Assembly (NCBI RefSeq): GCF_000745015.1
Contig: NZ_JQNA01000002.1
Span: forward strand, 3,162,001 to 3,226,000
DNA from: Burkholderia sp. 9120
GTDB lineage: Bacteria; Pseudomonadota; Gammaproteobacteria; Burkholderiales; Burkholderiaceae
Length of the DNA: 64,000 nt
Reading direction: 5' to 3'
The position numbers were made by a program, and so were the translations under genes. This document shows, piece after piece, positions 27,007 through 35,251 of this stretch (position 1 is the stretch's first letter; every line of letters begins with the position of its first letter). The notes beneath the pieces are model-generated. The model ran no database searches and was not told the origin of the DNA. It saw only the letters and a list, made by a program, of their open reading frames with translations.

Positions 27007-28977
27007 ATGCAACTTGGTGTTTGCTATTACCCGGAACAATGGCCCCGTACGATGTGGGCCGACGACGCAAAGCGGATGGTCGAACTCGGCATCACGCACG
27101 TGCGGATCGCCGAATTCGCGTGGAGCCGGATGGAACCGCGCGCCGGCGAATTCGAGTGGGAATGGCTCGACGAAGCGGTCGCCGTGCTGGCCGCGGCGGG
27201 ACTGAAACTGGTGCTCGGCACGCCGACCGCTTCGCCGCCGAAGTGGCTGATCGACGCGCATCCGGACGTGCTGCCGGTGCGCGCCGACGGCACGCGCTGG
27301 AACTTCGGCTCGCGCCGTCATTACGATATTTCAAGCGACACGTACCGGCGCGAATGCGTGCGGATCGTCAGCGCAATGGCGGCGCGCTATGGGCGTCATG
27401 CTGCTATCGTGGCGTGGCAAACCGATAACGAACTCGGCTGTCACGATACCGTGCCGAGTTATTCCGCCGCCGCGCTGGCGCGTTTTCATCGCTGGCTGCA
27501 TCTGCGCTATGGCACCGTCGGCGCATTGAACGACGCGTGGGGCAATGTGTTCTGGAGCATGGAGTATCCGTCGTTCGACGCGATCGGCCTGCCGAACCTC
27601 ACGCCCACCGACGCCAATCCGATCCATTTGCTCGAATTCCGCCGCTTCATGTCCGACGAAGTGGCGAGCTTCCATTGCGAGCAGATCGACGTGTTGCGGC
27701 AGCATGCGCCCGACGCGGATCTGCTGCACAACTTCATGGGTTTCTTCACGACCTTCGATCACTACCGTTTTGCCGAAGGCGATGCGCTCGACGTTGCCGC
27801 GTGGGACAGCTATCCGATCGCCCGCACGGAGTCGATCGCACTGCCCGACGAGCAGAAGGCCCGCTACGCGCGGACCGCCCATCCCGATGTGTCGGCATTC
27901 GATCACGACCGCTACCGGGCGATCGGACGTGGGCGTTTCTGGGTGATGGAGCAGCAGGCAGGGCCGGTCAACTGGGCGCCGTGGAATCCGGTGCCCGCGA
28001 AAGGCATGGTCAGACTCTGGGCGTATGAGGCGTTCGCGCACGGCGCGGAACTGGTGTCGTATTTCCGCTGGCGTCAGTGTCCGTATGCGCAGGAGCAGAT
28101 GCATTCGGGCCTCAATCTGCCGAACGACGAATTGTCGCCGGGCGGCCTGGAAGTGCAACTGGCGGCGCGCGAAATTGCGGCGAGCCCGGCGTTGTCGTCA
28201 CTCGGCGCGGCTGCGCGCGCGGCCGTTGCCGTGGTGTTCGACTACGAGACGCAATGGATGTTCGAGATTCAGCGTCATGGCAAAAGCTTCGATTACCAGA
28301 CGCTGGCGTTCGACTATTACGAGTCGCTGCGTGAATTGGGACTCGACGTCGATATCGTGCCGCGCAACGCGGATCTTTCGGCGTATCGCCTGGTGGTCGT
28401 ACCGAGCCTCGCGGTGGTTGACGACGCGCTGGTCGATCAGATCGAACGTAGTACCGCGCAATGGGTCTTCGGGCCGCGCAGCGGCTCGAAAACGAACCTG
28501 TTCGCGATTCCTTCGACCCTGCCGCCCGGCGTGTTGCAACGCGTGCTGCCGATTCAGGTGCTGGAAGTGGAAACGCTGCGTCCCACGCTCACGCCCGCGC
28601 TGTCGATCGGCGATACGGATGGCGTGGCGCTGCATTGGCGTGAGCACGTTCGCGCTAGTGGCGAGACCCGCATCGAAGCGCAATTTGATGACGCGTGGCC
28701 GGCGATTCTCTCGCACGGCAACGTGCGCTACGTCGCGGGCTGGTTATCGCATGCGTTGCATCGCGAGGTGCTGGCACAGGCGGCGCAGCAAGCCGGTATC
28801 GCAACGCAACGGCTGCCTGACGGCGTGCGGATTCGTCGGCGGGGCGAGCTGACGTTCGCGTTCAACTTCGGCCCTGAACTCGCGCAAGCGCCCGCACCGG
28901 CTCATGCGGACTTTGTACTCGGCCACGCGCAGCTAAAAACCGGCGACGTCTGTGCATGGCGAACCGTCGGCGATTGA
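27007..28977 (+). CDS. Beta-galactosidase, glycoside hydrolase family 42
   Basis: A 656-residue GH42 enzyme hydrolysing terminal beta-D-galactosides. The TIM-barrel starts at the N-terminus (LGVCYYPEQW). The acid/base is Glu142 in WQTDNELGCH and the nucleophile is about Glu315 in FWVMEQQAGPVNW, followed by the trimerisation and small beta domains. No signal peptide is present, so the enzyme is cytoplasmic and acts after ABC import. The length fits the family. It ends the LacI-controlled operon. GH42 enzymes often prefer plant galactan-derived oligosaccharides to lactose, which would suit a plant- or soil-associated host. Confidence 0.93.
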   Translation: MQLGVCYYPEQWPRTMWADDAKRMVELGITHVRIAEFAWSRMEPRAGEFEWEWLDEAVAVLAAAGLKLVLGTPTASPPKWLIDAHPDVLPVRADGTRWNFGSRRHYDISSDTYRRECVRIVSAMAARYGRHAAIVAWQTDNELGCHDTVPSYSAAALARFHRWLHLRYGTVGALNDAWGNVFWSMEYPSFDAIGLPNLTPTDANPIHLLEFRRFMSDEVASFHCEQIDVLRQHAPDADLLHNFMGFFTTFDHYRFAEGDALDVAAWDSYPIARTESIALPDEQKARYARTAHPDVSAFDHDRYRAIGRGRFWVMEQQAGPVNWAPWNPVPAKGMVRLWAYEAFAHGAELVSYFRWRQCPYAQEQMHSGLNLPNDELSPGGLEVQLAAREIAASPALSSLGAAARAAVAVVFDYETQWMFEIQRHGKSFDYQTLAFDYYESLRELGLDVDIVPRNADLSAYRLVVVPSLAVVDDALVDQIERSTAQWVFGPRSGSKTNLFAIPSTLPPGVLQRVLPIQVLEVETLRPTLTPALSIGDTDGVALHWREHVRASGETRIEAQFDDAWPAILSHGNVRYVAGWLSHALHREVLAQAAQQAGIATQRLPDGVRIRRRGELTFAFNFGPELAQAPAPAHADFVLGHAQLKTGDVCAWRTVGD

Positions 28978-29047
28978 GATTCAAGCGCTTCGATCTGGAG
29001 CCGGCGGCCTTCATAAGAGCCGCCGTTCAATCAACGGAGGGTGACAG

Positions 29048-29233
29048 ATGAACCGAAGAGAAGTGCTTGTTCGATTTCCACGGCAACGCGCGGAGTTCGC
29101 TGGACGCGTTTCGCAAGCGTTAGTCGCAACGCCTGCACAAACGCGTAGCCGTATGAATAGCAGGCGCTATTTCGCCGGCGCCTGCGCTTTGTTCTGGTTT
29201 GCGCAATCCGAGGTGAACACCATGCTCGCCTGA
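29048..29233 (+). CDS. Possible small ORF after the beta-galactosidase gene
   Basis: A 61-codon frame beginning ATG 29048 with a strong GGAGGGTGACAG ribosome site. The product is basic, with no recognised domain. Its last third runs antisense to the end of the downstream minus-strand gene. It could be the truncated start of a lost operon gene or a chance frame behind a residual ribosome site. There is no evidence of function beyond the ribosome site. Confidence 0.25.
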   Translation: MNRREVLVRFPRQRAEFAGRVSQALVATPAQTRSRMNSRRYFAGACALFWFAQSEVNTMLA

Positions 29234-29499
29234 TCCGGCGTCATATGCGGCGCGTTCGGCGCGTAGATTTTTTCGATGATCGCGTCAACCGCTTGCCGGT
29301 CGGACGGATCCTTGTAGTAACTGGCTGCCTGATCGAGCGCTTGCGCCTTGGTCTTTTTGTGCGAGCGCCACGACGCGACCTGGCCGGCGATATCGCCGAG
29401 CGCGAAACATTGGTTGCTGACCGTTTGAGCGACGGCCTGTGCCGCCGGTTGGGCAAGGCACGCCGCTGCCAGCAGGGCGGATACGACTACGCGTTTCAT
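29167..29499 (-). CDS. Small exported protein of unknown function
   Basis: A 110-residue protein with a clear signal peptide (MKRVVVSALLAAACLAQPAA, cleavage near AVAQ) and two Cys in the mature part (NQCFALG and SDCANQNK) that could form a disulfide. The mature sequence is helical and resembles small periplasmic proteins of unknown role in Burkholderiales. ATG 29499 is chosen because the signal begins there; the upstream extension is not signal-like. It is convergent with the galactoside operon and stands alone. Confidence 0.75.
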   Translation of the reverse strand: MKRVVVSALLAAACLAQPAAQAVAQTVSNQCFALGDIAGQVASWRSHKKTKAQALDQAASYYKDPSDRQAVDAIIEKIYAPNAPHMTPDQASMVFTSDCANQNKAQAPAK

Positions 29500-29627
29500 G
29501 ACCTGAATCCTGTCATTAAATGAGCGCGGTATGAAAGCGATGGCATGCGCCACCGCGGCGACCGCGCGAATAAAGAACCGCGTAGTTTATCGGTAAGTGG
29601 CGCGTGACGTTTTTTTGCGCACGCGGA

Positions 29628-30986
29628 TCAATGCCCAAACGACTCCGCGTTCGACGCCGCTGGCGTCGCCCCATGCGGCCGCACCGCCTGCTTGAGCAGC
29701 AGCGCCACGCACGCAATCAACCCCGCAATCGCCACCATCGCGAAGATCCCGCCGAACGAGAAATGACGCCGCGTCAGTTCCGCGACCAGAAACGAGCCGG
29801 CGATGCCGCCAAAGCGCCCGATCCCAAGCATCCATGCCACGCCCGTACCGCGTCCTTCGGTCGGATAGAACGCGGCGGCGAGCGCGGGCATCGACGATTG
29901 CGCGGTATTCATCAGCACGCCCGCCACGAACACGATAAACACCAGCGCGCCGACATTGCCCACCGCCTGCCCGATGAAGTACACGCTCACGGCCGTCAAC
30001 GCATAGCACGCGGCGATGATCCGGTTCGCGTTGAACTTGTCCATCAGCACGCCGCACAGCACGGCGCCCACGCCGCCGAGCGGGAACAGCGCCGAAATCA
30101 GCGTTGCGCGCTGCGGCGTGAGGCCGGCGTCTTTCAGCAGAATCGGCATCCAGTTGATCGACGCGTAGAAGATCACCAGACCCATGAAGTACGCCACCCA
30201 CAACATCACCGAGCCGACGATATACGAACGCGACAGCACCACGCCCATGCCCTTGCTACCGGTTTGCGGCGCGGTTTCGGTCATGGTGAACGAACCCGCT
30301 TGCGCGGCCTCGCTCGAAATACGCGCGAGCGCCGCGCGAATCCGCTCGACCGGCGCGCTATTGGCGACCATGTAGCGGACCGACTCCGGCATCTTGATCA
30401 GCAGCAGGACCAGCAGCAACAGCGGCGTGATACCGCCGAGCAGCAACACGCTGCGCCAGCCGACATGCGGAATCATCCACGCGGCGAGAAAACCACCGAA
30501 CGCGGCGCCGAGCGGAAAGCCGCAGAACATCAGATTGATCAGCGTCGCGCGACGGCGATCCGGGCAGTATTCGCCCATCATCGTCACGGCGTTCGGCATG
30601 GCCGCGCCGAGTCCGACGCCGGTCACGAAGCGCAGCAGCGTGAGTTGTTCGATATTGCTCGAGAAGGCCGACGCGAGGCACGCCACGCCGAACAGCAGCA
30701 CCGAGCCGAGCAGCAGCGATCGTCGCCCGAGACGGTCGGATAGCGGGCCCGAGCCGAGCGCGCCGCAGGCGAGGCCGAACAGCGCGGCGCTCAGCACCGG
30801 CGCGAGGGCCGGTTTCGTGATGCCCCATTCCGCGATCAGCGAGGGGGCAATGAAGCCGATCGCCGCCGTGTCGAAACCGTCCAGCAGGACGATCACGAAA
30901 CACATGAAGAAGATGAGCCACTGGAACGGCGAGAAGGGATGTTCGTTGATGAAGGTTTGAACGTTCACAGCGGTACTGCGGCTCAT
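29628..30986 (-). CDS. MFS transporter, aromatic acid:H+ symporter (AAHS) family
   Basis: A 452-residue 12-helix carrier. The AAHS hallmark DGFDTAAIGFIAPSL occurs in helix 1 and the loop motif GPLSDRLGRRS between helices 2 and 3. The family imports benzoates, hydroxybenzoates and related organic acids. AGGAG precedes ATG 30986. It is the last gene of a minus-strand group (dehydrogenase, deacylase, cupin, porin, carrier). The porin gene upstream is separated by 75 bp holding a hairpin, so the carrier may be expressed at a lower level than the porin. Confidence 0.9.
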   Translation of the reverse strand: MSRSTAVNVQTFINEHPFSPFQWLIFFMCFVIVLLDGFDTAAIGFIAPSLIAEWGITKPALAPVLSAALFGLACGALGSGPLSDRLGRRSLLLGSVLLFGVACLASAFSSNIEQLTLLRFVTGVGLGAAMPNAVTMMGEYCPDRRRATLINLMFCGFPLGAAFGGFLAAWMIPHVGWRSVLLLGGITPLLLLVLLLIKMPESVRYMVANSAPVERIRAALARISSEAAQAGSFTMTETAPQTGSKGMGVVLSRSYIVGSVMLWVAYFMGLVIFYASINWMPILLKDAGLTPQRATLISALFPLGGVGAVLCGVLMDKFNANRIIAACYALTAVSVYFIGQAVGNVGALVFIVFVAGVLMNTAQSSMPALAAAFYPTEGRGTGVAWMLGIGRFGGIAGSFLVAELTRRHFSFGGIFAMVAIAGLIACVALLLKQAVRPHGATPAASNAESFGH

Positions 30987-31014
30987 GATGGTCTCCTGAC
31001 TGCGAAAAAGCGCG

Positions 31015-31036
31015 AAGGCTCGTGATTACGAGCCTT
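31015..31036 (-). terminator. Hairpin between porin and MFS carrier genes
   Basis: A 9-bp perfect stem (AAGGCTCGT / ACGAGCCTT) with a 4-base loop, 26 bp after the porin stop. On the minus strand it is followed by CGCGCTTTTT, an imperfect U-run. On the plus strand it is followed by TCTTTCTT. It is probably a partial terminator that lowers readthrough from the porin into the carrier gene. Confidence 0.5.
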
Positions 31037-31061
31037 TCTTTCTTCTACGATCGTGTGCCGT

Positions 31062-32282
31062 TTAGAAGCGGTGCACGATGCCTACGCCCGCGGCGAACTG
31101 GCTGCGCGACGACGAGGGCGCGCTCTGGAAGCCGTCGCCGATCGTGGCTGTGGCGCTGATGATATGCCCCGAGCCGGCGGTGCCGAGCGTGTTGCCGTTG
31201 GTGCGCTGGAACGCCTGCAACGCATAGAGGCCGGTGCGCTTCGACAATGCATAGTACTCGGACAGGTTGACCTGCTGGTACTGCGCCGAACTCGTGATGC
31301 CGTTCGCCTTGGTCGCGCGCGTGTAGCTGTAGCCGGTGGCGAAGTCCCACGAGACGCTCGGCTTCCAGTGCAGCACCGCGCCGGCCGTGTTGAAGATGGC
31401 GGTGTCGCGGAAGCTCGAACCGACGCCCGGAATGTACTGCACGTTCGAGTAAGCCGCCGACACGTCCCAGCCGTTGCCGAAGTTATACCCGCCGGTCACG
31501 GCAAAGCGCTGCTGCGCCTGAGCGGTCTGATAGCCGTTGGTCACCGCCGACACACCCGGCTGCGCGCCGTTGTTCGATACGGTCGAATCCGCACCATACG
31601 CGCCGCCGCCCACCGTCGAATTGTTGATCCGCATGAAGCCGACCGCGATGCCCACCGGACCGTTGAGGTACTGCACCGCGCCGCTCCACGTCGAGCCGCG
31701 GTTGAGGCTGCCCGGCACACCGCCGACCGCGTACGAGCCGCTGAACGTGAAGCCGTACAGTTTCGGCGACGTATAGACCAGCGAGTTGTTGGCGCGATAG
31801 ATCGTGTCGAGTGCGTCGACGTCGCCCGGATGCGCGCCGTAGTAGCCGGTGAGCCACGTGGTCGGGCTATACGGCGACAGCAGCGAGTAATACGCGGTGT
31901 ACTGGCGGCCGGCCTGGAACGTACCGTAGGTCGGGTTCGTTACGCCGACCCAGGCCTGGCGGCCGAACATCGCGTTCGTGTATTGCTGGCCGCCGGTGGC
32001 GGAATTGAAGCCGGACTCCAACTGGAAGATCGCCTTGGTGTTGCCGCCCAGGTCTTCCGCGCCCTTCAGGCCGAAGCGGCTGCCGGCCCACACGCCGTTG
32101 ATCATCCTGACGTTCGACTTGCCGCCCGAGGTCGAGCCGAGCGAAGGCGCCTGGCTGCTCTGATAGCCGATACCCGTGTCGACGATACCGTACAGCGTGA
32201 CGCTGCTTTGGGCGAAAGCGGGCGCGCTGGCCAACGCGGCCATCGCGCAGGCGAGCCGGGTCATGGTGATGCTGCGATTCAT
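31062..32282 (-). CDS. Outer membrane porin, OmpC-type (Burkholderia family)
   Basis: A 406-residue Gram-negative porin. A signal peptide (MNRSITMTRLACAMAALAS, cleavage after AFAQ) leads into SSVTLYGIVDTGIGYQS, the usual first strand of Burkholderiales trimeric porins. The C-terminus ends in the Phe-type assembly signal (VGIVHRF). GGAGA precedes ATG 32282. The gene has its own 320-bp upstream region with an IclR-type palindrome, so it may be regulated apart from the cupin/deacylase genes. It should provide outer-membrane entry for the substrate taken up by the adjacent MFS carrier. Confidence 0.93.
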   Translation of the reverse strand: MNRSITMTRLACAMAALASAPAFAQSSVTLYGIVDTGIGYQSSQAPSLGSTSGGKSNVRMINGVWAGSRFGLKGAEDLGGNTKAIFQLESGFNSATGGQQYTNAMFGRQAWVGVTNPTYGTFQAGRQYTAYYSLLSPYSPTTWLTGYYGAHPGDVDALDTIYRANNSLVYTSPKLYGFTFSGSYAVGGVPGSLNRGSTWSGAVQYLNGPVGIAVGFMRINNSTVGGGAYGADSTVSNNGAQPGVSAVTNGYQTAQAQQRFAVTGGYNFGNGWDVSAAYSNVQYIPGVGSSFRDTAIFNTAGAVLHWKPSVSWDFATGYSYTRATKANGITSSAQYQQVNLSEYYALSKRTGLYALQAFQRTNGNTLGTAGSGHIISATATIGDGFQSAPSSSRSQFAAGVGIVHRF

Positions 32283-32359
32283 GAGGGTGTTCTCCAAGGC
32301 GACCTGCTCCGGCCTGCTGGCAAGCCGGGCAATCCAGTCGTCGATCAATTTTTGTGATT

Positions 32360-32395
32360 TGTTCGCATATAGAACTGTGATTCTTTGTGCGAACA
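32360..32395. promoter_or_regulatory. Inverted repeat resembling IclR-family operators
   Basis: Perfect 8-bp arms TGTTCGCA (32360-32367) and TGCGAACA (32388-32395) flank a 20-bp centre that itself contains GAAC and GATTC half-sites. The left part reads TGTTCGCATATAGAAC, close to the TTCGCATATGCGAA pattern bound by several IclR-family catabolic regulators. It lies 78-113 bp upstream of the porin start. No IclR gene is in the window. Confidence 0.5.
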
Positions 32396-32548
32396 GGCGT
32401 CACTGTAAGTAAATCGACAACGAAGGGTCAACGCGGGATTACCCGAGCGTGTTGCAGCGGTGCGTCGGAAAGGAGAGTGCGCTGGACAGCGCGGAGGACT
32501 GCTGAGGCCGCAGCGCGCGTCGGCGTGCCGGGAAAAGACGGGGAAGGA

Positions 32549-32574
32549 CGCGCCGGCCTGAAAGGCCTGGCGCG
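32549..32574 (-). terminator. Stem-loop downstream of the cupin gene
   Basis: CGCGCC-GGCCT, loop GAA, AGGCC-T-GGCGCG: an 11-bp stem with one bulged base, 29 bp past the cupin stop on the minus strand. The sequence after it is only mildly T-rich (TCTTTTCC). It is a likely end for the dehydrogenase-deacylase-cupin transcript. The rest of 32396-32602 shows no gene. Confidence 0.45.
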
Positions 32575-32602
32575 GCGCTCAATGCAACACTTAACGCGGT
32601 AT

Positions 32603-32947
32603 TCAGAAGATCACATAGACCTTGCGCATCGTCTCTTCGACTTCCCAGAGGCCTTCCGTGTTGGCTTCGAAGAACAGCGTGTCGCCGCTCGCGAAATGGA
32701 TGGTCTCTTCGTTGTCCGGCGTGAAGCGCCCGCGGCCCGCGATAAAGTGCATCACCTCGGCCTGCTTGATCGAACGGCGATAGGTGCCCGCCGTGCATTC
32801 GAAAATACCGGTATCGACCGCCTCGCTGCCTTCAATCACGCGCTGCACACCGGACACCTGAATCGGCGTCGTGCCCGGCAAGCCGACCGTGCCCCAGTCC
32901 TCCAGATTCCGCAGATTCACGCTTTGTTTGAGCTGCTGTACCTTCAT
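32603..32947 (-). CDS. Cupin domain protein (DUF861 type)
   Basis: A 114-residue single-domain cupin with the motifs KQAEVMHFIAGRGRFTPDNE and GDTLFFEANTEGLWEV. The second gives Cupin_3/DUF861 character, a group that includes ureidoglycolate-related and sugar-handling proteins. The metal-binding His set is incomplete, so a catalytic role is uncertain. AAGG precedes ATG 32947. It begins 33 bp after the deacylase gene and appears to be co-transcribed with it. It may act as an isomerase or epimerase, or bind an intermediate. Confidence 0.8.
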   Translation of the reverse strand: MKVQQLKQSVNLRNLEDWGTVGLPGTTPIQVSGVQRVIEGSEAVDTGIFECTAGTYRRSIKQAEVMHFIAGRGRFTPDNEETIHFASGDTLFFEANTEGLWEVEETMRKVYVIF

Positions 32948-32980
32948 CTTCGCTTTACCTTTTGAATGTGCTGAAACGGA

Positions 32981-33970
32981 TCACCGGCCTGCGGTGTCGG
33001 AACGCGTGACGGTCTGTTCGATCTTGCCGAGTCGCACGACTGTGACGCCCGGCCGCAGTTGCCGCAGCGAAGGCATGACGAGCATGCAGTTGTCGTAAGG
33101 TGTGACGACCGCCTCGCCGTTCGACCAGCCGATCACGGCGCCAGCCTTGTCGAAGATTTCCAGGCCCGTGTACGGCGCGGCGAAACGGAAGTCCATGCTG
33201 GTCGCCACGACCGGTTGCGTCACACGTACGATGTGCTGCACAGCCGGCAACGGCGCGAGCCAGTCCTGCGGAAGATCCGTTTCGTCGATCACGCCGGCCA
33301 GCAGCAGAAAACGCGCGGTGGTGTCGCGCGCCACGCCGACCGCGCCGCGTTCCCAGTGCTGTCCGCATTCGATCAGCAACGCGTTCTTCGTGCTGGCGGG
33401 GTCGCCGAAGCCTTCGTAATCGCGCATACGGCGGCCCTCGGGATGGCCTTCGTCGCAGATCACCGTGGCCGGCGTGCCGAGCTTCACGGCCAGTTCGCTG
33501 CCTTTTTGCAGCGGTCCCGCGACGATCAGCGGCTTGCTCTTTTCGTGCATGGAATGCAGATCGAGCAGGGCGTCGACCGTGTCGATCACCGGCCGCATCT
33601 CGCGGGCGCGCGTCAATTCGCTGGAGGTGCGCGAGGTGTCGTCGAGCGTCGCGGCGGTCCACACGCGGTTGAAGTCCTGATCGACGAAACGCGCGGCGTC
33701 GGGCTTCGCGGGATCGAAGCTCAGGTAAGCGGCGATGTTCGCGAACCCCAGCGTGAGGCGCCCGCGCCGCGGCCGCAGTTGGCGGCGCAGCAGTTCGTCG
33801 ACGACGATCGCGCCGCACACTTCGTTGCCGTGCGTGAGCGCATTGATCATTACGTGCGGGCCGGGTACGCCGGAGTCGAACGTATGGACGTATGCGATCC
33901 CTGATGACGAGTGTTCATGCACCGAGATGTCGGGGAACTCGACTTCGATCGGATAGGCTTCGATGCTCAT
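32981..33970 (-). CDS. Succinylglutamate desuccinylase/aspartoacylase family hydrolase
   Basis: A 329-residue zinc carboxypeptidase-fold deacylase. The zinc ligands are visible as His47 and Glu50 (NALTHGNE) and His139 (LDLHSMH), plus the substrate-binding Asn-Arg in QDFNRVW. Known members remove succinyl, acetyl or other acyl groups from amino acids, including the ectoine-derived N-acetyl-diaminobutyrate. ATG 33970 has AGGA about 9 bp upstream. It stands between the dehydrogenase and cupin genes in one unit. The substrate here is unknown; an N-acyl or amide-linked organic acid would fit. Confidence 0.85.
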   Translation of the reverse strand: MSIEAYPIEVEFPDISVHEHSSSGIAYVHTFDSGVPGPHVMINALTHGNEVCGAIVVDELLRRQLRPRRGRLTLGFANIAAYLSFDPAKPDAARFVDQDFNRVWTAATLDDTSRTSSELTRAREMRPVIDTVDALLDLHSMHEKSKPLIVAGPLQKGSELAVKLGTPATVICDEGHPEGRRMRDYEGFGDPASTKNALLIECGQHWERGAVGVARDTTARFLLLAGVIDETDLPQDWLAPLPAVQHIVRVTQPVVATSMDFRFAAPYTGLEIFDKAGAVIGWSNGEAVVTPYDNCMLVMPSLRQLRPGVTVVRLGKIEQTVTRSDTAGR

Positions 33971-34032
33971 ACGTAAGTGTCCTGGCAAAAAGTTAACGGG
34001 CCGACTCGGGCCGACTCGGGTGGGCTCAGCTC

Positions 34033-35115
34033 TCAGGCAAGTTTAGCCGCGATCGCCTGGCCGACTTCGGTCGTGTTCGCCTTGCCGCCCAGGTCGCCGG
34101 TATGCGGGCCTGTCACCAGCGTAGCCTCGATGGCCGCGAGAATTGCGTCGTGCGCCTCGCGCTCCTTGCCTTCGTGATTGCCGAGGAAGTCGAGCATCAT
34201 CGCCGCCGACCAGATCATCGCAATCGGATTGGCGATGTTCTTGCCGGCAATGTCGGGCGCCGACCCGTGCACCGGTTCGAACAGCGACGGAAACTTGCGG
34301 TCGGGATTCAGATTGGCCGAGGGCGCGAGGCCGATCGTGCCGGTACAGGCGGGGCCGAGATCGGACAGAATGTCGCCGAACAGATTGGTGGCGACCACCA
34401 CGTCGAAACGATCCGGATTCAGCACGAAGCGCGCGCAGAGAATGTCGATATGCTGCTTGTCCCACGTCACGTCGGGATACTGCGCCGCGATGCCGGCCGC
34501 GCATTTGTCCCACCACGGCATGCTGATCGCGATGCCGTTGCTCTTGGTGGCGACCGTGATTTTTTTGCGCTCACGGCGCTGCGCGAGGTCGAACGCGAAC
34601 TTCAGCACGCGCTCGCTGCCGTGCCGCGTAAACACCGATTCCTGCAGCACGAATTCGCGCTCGGTGCCTTCGAACATCACGCCGCCCACCGACGAATACT
34701 CGCCCTCGGTGTTCTCGCGCACGATCCAGAAGTCGATGTCGCCGGCCTTACGGCCCGCGAGCGGCGACGGCACGCCGGCAAACAGGCGCGCGGGCCGCAG
34801 GTTGATGTACTGATCGAATTCGCGGCGGAACTTGAGCAGCGAACCCCACAGCGAAACGTGGTCGGGCACCGTGTCGGGCCAGCCCACCGCGCCGAACAGA
34901 ATCGCGTCGGCGGATTGCAGTTGCGCTTTCCAGTCGTCCGGCATCATCTTGCCGTGCTTCGCGTAGTAGTCGCAGCTCGCCCATTCAATGTGCTGATACT
35001 CGAAGTCGAGCTCGAAGCGGGTTTTCACGGCGTCCAGCACGCGTAGCGCTTCGGGCATCACTTCGACACCAATGCCGTCGCCGGGAATGACCGCGATCCG
35101 ATATTTCTTCGACAT
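34033..35115 (-). CDS. Tartrate/D-malate dehydrogenase (isopropylmalate dehydrogenase family)
   Basis: A 360-residue beta-decarboxylating dehydrogenase. The N-terminal IPGDGIG, the substrate-binding Arg set (LKFRREFDQYINLRPARLF), RENTEGEYSSVGG, catalytic Lys in ATKSNGI, and the cofactor region EPVHGSAPDIAGKNIANP are present. The RENTEGEYSSVGG and PWWDKC features match tartrate dehydrogenase/D-malate dehydrogenase (TtuC/DmlA) rather than LeuB. Products are oxaloglycolate or pyruvate from tartrate or malate. GGAGGAG precedes ATG 35115. It is the first gene of the minus-strand unit and faces a LysR gene of the DmlR/TtuA kind, the usual arrangement for these enzymes. Confidence 0.88.
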   Translation of the reverse strand: MSKKYRIAVIPGDGIGVEVMPEALRVLDAVKTRFELDFEYQHIEWASCDYYAKHGKMMPDDWKAQLQSADAILFGAVGWPDTVPDHVSLWGSLLKFRREFDQYINLRPARLFAGVPSPLAGRKAGDIDFWIVRENTEGEYSSVGGVMFEGTEREFVLQESVFTRHGSERVLKFAFDLAQRRERKKITVATKSNGIAISMPWWDKCAAGIAAQYPDVTWDKQHIDILCARFVLNPDRFDVVVATNLFGDILSDLGPACTGTIGLAPSANLNPDRKFPSLFEPVHGSAPDIAGKNIANPIAMIWSAAMMLDFLGNHEGKEREAHDAILAAIEATLVTGPHTGDLGGKANTTEVGQAIAAKLA

Positions 35116-35210
35116 GTTGCTGCTCCTCCATTAGGACGTTCGACGCTTCAATCGGGTTTATTTTATTCCTGCTGTTTGAGCCTAAAATGGTCGCTTTAGT
35201 TAAGCCACTG

Positions 35211-35227
35211 TGCACGATTCGTGTGCA
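35211..35227. promoter_or_regulatory. Candidate LysR operator
   Basis: TGCAC (35211-35215) and GTGCA (35223-35227) form a 5-bp inverted repeat over 7 bp, with a T-N-A spacing like LysR boxes. It lies in the divergent region between the tartrate-type dehydrogenase and the LysR gene, 24 bp before the LysR start. Confidence 0.35.
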
Positions 35228-35251
35228 AACGCATGGACCGCCGAGCGACCT

